From contig CAZIVP010000033.1 in NCBI GenBank assembly GCA_964542915.1, positions 1-14,765 of the forward strand: a stretch of 14,765 nt of DNA, read 5' to 3'. Made by a program: the position numbers and the translations under genes. Below, piece after piece: positions 12,812-14,765 of this stretch. The stretch comes from CAZIVP01 sp964542915. Lineage in GTDB: Bacteria > Calditrichota > Calditrichia > Calditrichales > Calditrichaceae. The notes below the pieces were generated by a model. That model did not search any database and was not told the origin of the DNA. It was given only the letters and a program-made list of their open reading frames with translations. The first letter of the stretch is position 1. Each line of letters begins with the position of its first letter.

Positions 12812-14765
12812 TTATTTTACGAGCAGCATCTTCTTCACCTGAACAAATTCACCGGCCTGCCCCGAATGAGTGGATACCCTAATGCGGTAGTAATAAACCC
12901 CGCTCGCCAACGCACTCCCGTCAAAGGTCACCTCGTGGTACCCCGCCGGTTTGCGTTCATCCAGCAGCACAGCCACCCGCTGGCCGAGCATGTTAATGAC
13001 TTCCAGTTTAACATTGCTCATTTTGGGCAGGGCGAATTTGATTTTGGTTTCCGGGTTGAAGGGATTGGGGTAGTTTTGGGATAGTTCATACTGCTTCGGG
13101 ATTCCATTTTCAAATCCTTCAATATCAACTGTCTTAGGCGTTACAAAACTGAATGTATCCGCACTGACTATGGAGTACCGATCATCAGCCAAAGCGGTCC
13201 AATTATAGGTCCATTCTTCACTTAGGAATGATAAATCATCGATGGTGTAGCTCGTATCGGAAAGATTGGCAAAGGTAGTATCAAAACCAATGGCAAACAG
13301 ATTTAAACTATAACTTAATGTATCTCCGTCCACTTCCTGCGATGATTCCCATACGAATGTTACCGGTTGTGTCAGGCTTTCGAGCGTGTCGCCGTCCGCC
13401 GGAGAAATCAGTGAAAAAGGGAAAGGCGGATCATCCACCGGTAATATTTCAACCATAAACGTATCGTTAACCGATAATCCACCCGGATCGATTGCGGTAA
13501 CCACAATTTGTCCCTGACCGAAATAATCCGTATCGGCGTCGATCATTAATGTGTCATTTTTTATAGTTGTTACGATATGCTCATTATCCGAAGCCGAACT
13601 GTAGGTCAGATCGTCAATATCAGGGTCAGTAAAAACGGAATCCAGATTTTCGACGATGGTATGCGGTCCGGTGTCTTCATCAAATGACGTATCGGGTATG
13701 GTATTCGATACATAGGGATGATTGTTTTCATTGATTGTTAAAAATTGGTTCACGGCGACATTGGTTAACACATTGATTCTGCCGCTGGGCCATTTTACCT
13801 TGATGCTATCAATAATGGAAGCGTCGCCCAGGCCGAACTCGGCGTTCAGGCTATTTTGAGAACTCTGGCCGCCGCCGGTTTGGGATGAAATTTCTCTGAG
13901 TTGCCAGTAAGTCTTGCCTAAAATTGTTGCTTTTACTAAAACCTTGGCGCCAATGGCAGATTTAGTTGACAACTCTCCTTTACATAAAATATTAATCCAG
14001 TTATTCTCATTACCCTGATTCTGATAAAACAAATTATTGTATGAACCATAATAACTACATACAAATAAATCAAGATCACCATCCTTATCATAATCCGCTG
14101 CCGAAGGACTATATGAGGCACTAGAATCTGTAACAATCGTACCGTTAATCTCTTCGACAAAAGTCCCGTCCCCCAGATTGAAATACAGAACATTTGTGTT
14201 TCTTACCGTATCATGATTAGCGGTATTGGAAACAAAAATATCGAGGTCCCCATCGTTATCAAAATCAGTCCAGCAACCGCCTCTTGAGTCACCATGATCA
14301 TTTACCAGAGGTCCTTCTGTTATTTCTGTAAATTCTCCATTACCATTATTTCTGAATAATGAATTATTACCGAGCCACGTTATGAATAGATCAAGATCGC
14401 CATCATTGTCATAGTCCCCCCAACTTCCGCCCAGAGCAGGCCTCTTACCCGCAGGATGATCGAAATCTTCAGTGAAAGAGCCATCACCATTGTTTAAATA
14501 TAATTTATTAAATTGTTCTTGTTTTACATTTGCAACGAATAGGTCCAAATCATTGTCACCATCGTAATCCCCCCATGTGCAGCCATTCGAGTACTGTTGA
14601 TCTGTAACAATATTCCCTTCTGTAATTTTTGTAAAGGTTTCGTCACCATTATTTTTATATAGAAAATTACTTTGATCATCACCGTTTGCCACATATAAAT
14701 CAAGATACCCATTGTTCTGCTTCAGATGGAATTGGACTTCCCAGGGTAAATGTTTAACATAACCT
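12812..14765 (-). CDS. FG-GAP/ASPIC-UnbV surface protein with cadherin-like and sorting domains (5' end outside the window)
   Basis: Partial gene: the frame is open to the window edge, so the true start lies beyond 14765; a GTG at 14692 is merely the first possible start inside and falls within a repeat (YLDLYVANGDD). Visible in order: at least five FG-GAP/VCBS-type repeats (14765 to about 14015), four with full calcium-binding motifs such as DYDNDGDLDLF and DFDNDGDLDIF; an ASPIC/UnbV domain (about 14010-13730, with KWPSGRINVL); a cadherin-like domain (about 13730-13435, FDEDTG...DPGGLSVNDTF); an FN3-like segment (about 13430-13130, SPADGDTLES); and a type IX-like sorting domain (about 13090-12812, QNYPNPFNPETKI...KMLLVK). 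Family knowledge suggests a calcium-stabilised beta-propeller displayed on or released from the cell surface. The binding partner is unknown. Confidence 0.9.
   Translation of the reverse strand, partial: GYVKHLPWEVQFHLKQNNGYLDLYVANGDDQSNFLYKNNGDETFTKITEGNIVTDQQYSNGCTWGDYDGDNDLDLFVANVKQEQFNKLYLNNGDGSFTEDFDHPAGKRPALGGSWGDYDNDGDLDLFITWLGNNSLFRNNGNGEFTEITEGPLVNDHGDSRGGCWTDFDNDGDLDIFVSNTANHDTVRNTNVLYFNLGDGTFVEEINGTIVTDSSASYSPSAADYDKDGDLDLFVCSYYGSYNNLFYQNQGNENNWINILCKGELSTKSAIGAKVLVKATILGKTYWQLREISSQTGGGQSSQNSLNAEFGLGDASIIDSIKVKWPSGRINVLTNVAVNQFLTINENNHPYVSNTIPDTSFDEDTGPHTIVENLDSVFTDPDIDDLTYSSASDNEHIVTTIKNDTLMIDADTDYFGQGQIVVTAIDPGGLSVNDTFMVEILPVDDPPFPFSLISPADGDTLESLTQPVTFVWESSQEVDGDTLSYSLNLFAIGFDTTFANLSDTSYTIDDLSFLSEEWTYNWTALADDRYSIVSADTFSFVTPKTVDIEGFENGIPKQYELSQNYPNPFNPETKIKFALPKMSNVKLEVINMLGQRVAVLLDERKPAGYHEVTFDGSALASGVYYYRIRVSTHSGQAGEFVQVKKMLLVK

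Overview
The window looks like chromosomal DNA of a Gram-negative bacterium of the Fibrobacterota-Chlorobiota-Bacteroidota (FCB) neighbourhood, most likely Calditrichota, KSB1 or a similar candidate phylum. The main evidence is two large secreted proteins that end in a Por/type IX-like C-terminal sorting domain (QNYPNPFNPxT...MLGQ.VAVL...KPAGYHEV.FDGS.L.SGVYYYR), a form common in those phyla. Lipobox and outer-membrane barrel proteins fit a diderm envelope. Phylum-level placement is inference from protein style; there is no rRNA or other phylogenetic marker here.

Plus-strand half (1-8143). A GC-rich terminator-like hairpin opens the window. It is followed by a 595-residue XPNPEP1-type Xaa-Pro aminopeptidase with its own terminator. 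Next is an exported protein that joins carboxypeptidase-regulatory-like domains, a von Willebrand A domain with an intact MIDAS, and a C-terminal CsgG/FlgO-like domain. It shares a bidirectional terminator with a convergent minus-strand thioredoxin (WCQPCK). After a roughly 320-base non-coding stretch come a spondin-domain lipoprotein with a strong terminator and a two-component system (OmpR/PhoB regulator and PhoR-like kinase, stops and starts overlapping by 4 bases).

Minus-strand half (8287-14765). In transcription order this holds: the 3' part of a very large FG-GAP/ASPIC-UnbV protein with cadherin-like, FN3-like and sorting domains (its 5' end is outside the window); a papain-family (C1A) cysteine peptidase of 937 residues with a CARDB-like and a sorting domain; a decayed lipoprotein gene (two in-frame stops and a frameshift); a 5'-truncated outer-membrane barrel gene; and an intact paralogue of that barrel. 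The two dead genes abut at about 9440-9450, apparently joined by a deletion.

No CRISPR array, insertion sequence, rRNA or tRNA gene was recognised. The theme is envelope and secreted proteins: surface proteolysis, adhesion-like domains and barrel proteins, with a sensor kinase and general peptide turnover. The points most worth a second look are the fused double pseudogene, the vWA-CsgG-like architecture, the spondin lipoprotein, the near-identical sorting domains on unrelated neighbours, and a 9-base word (TTGCATCGG) that recurs only between genes.
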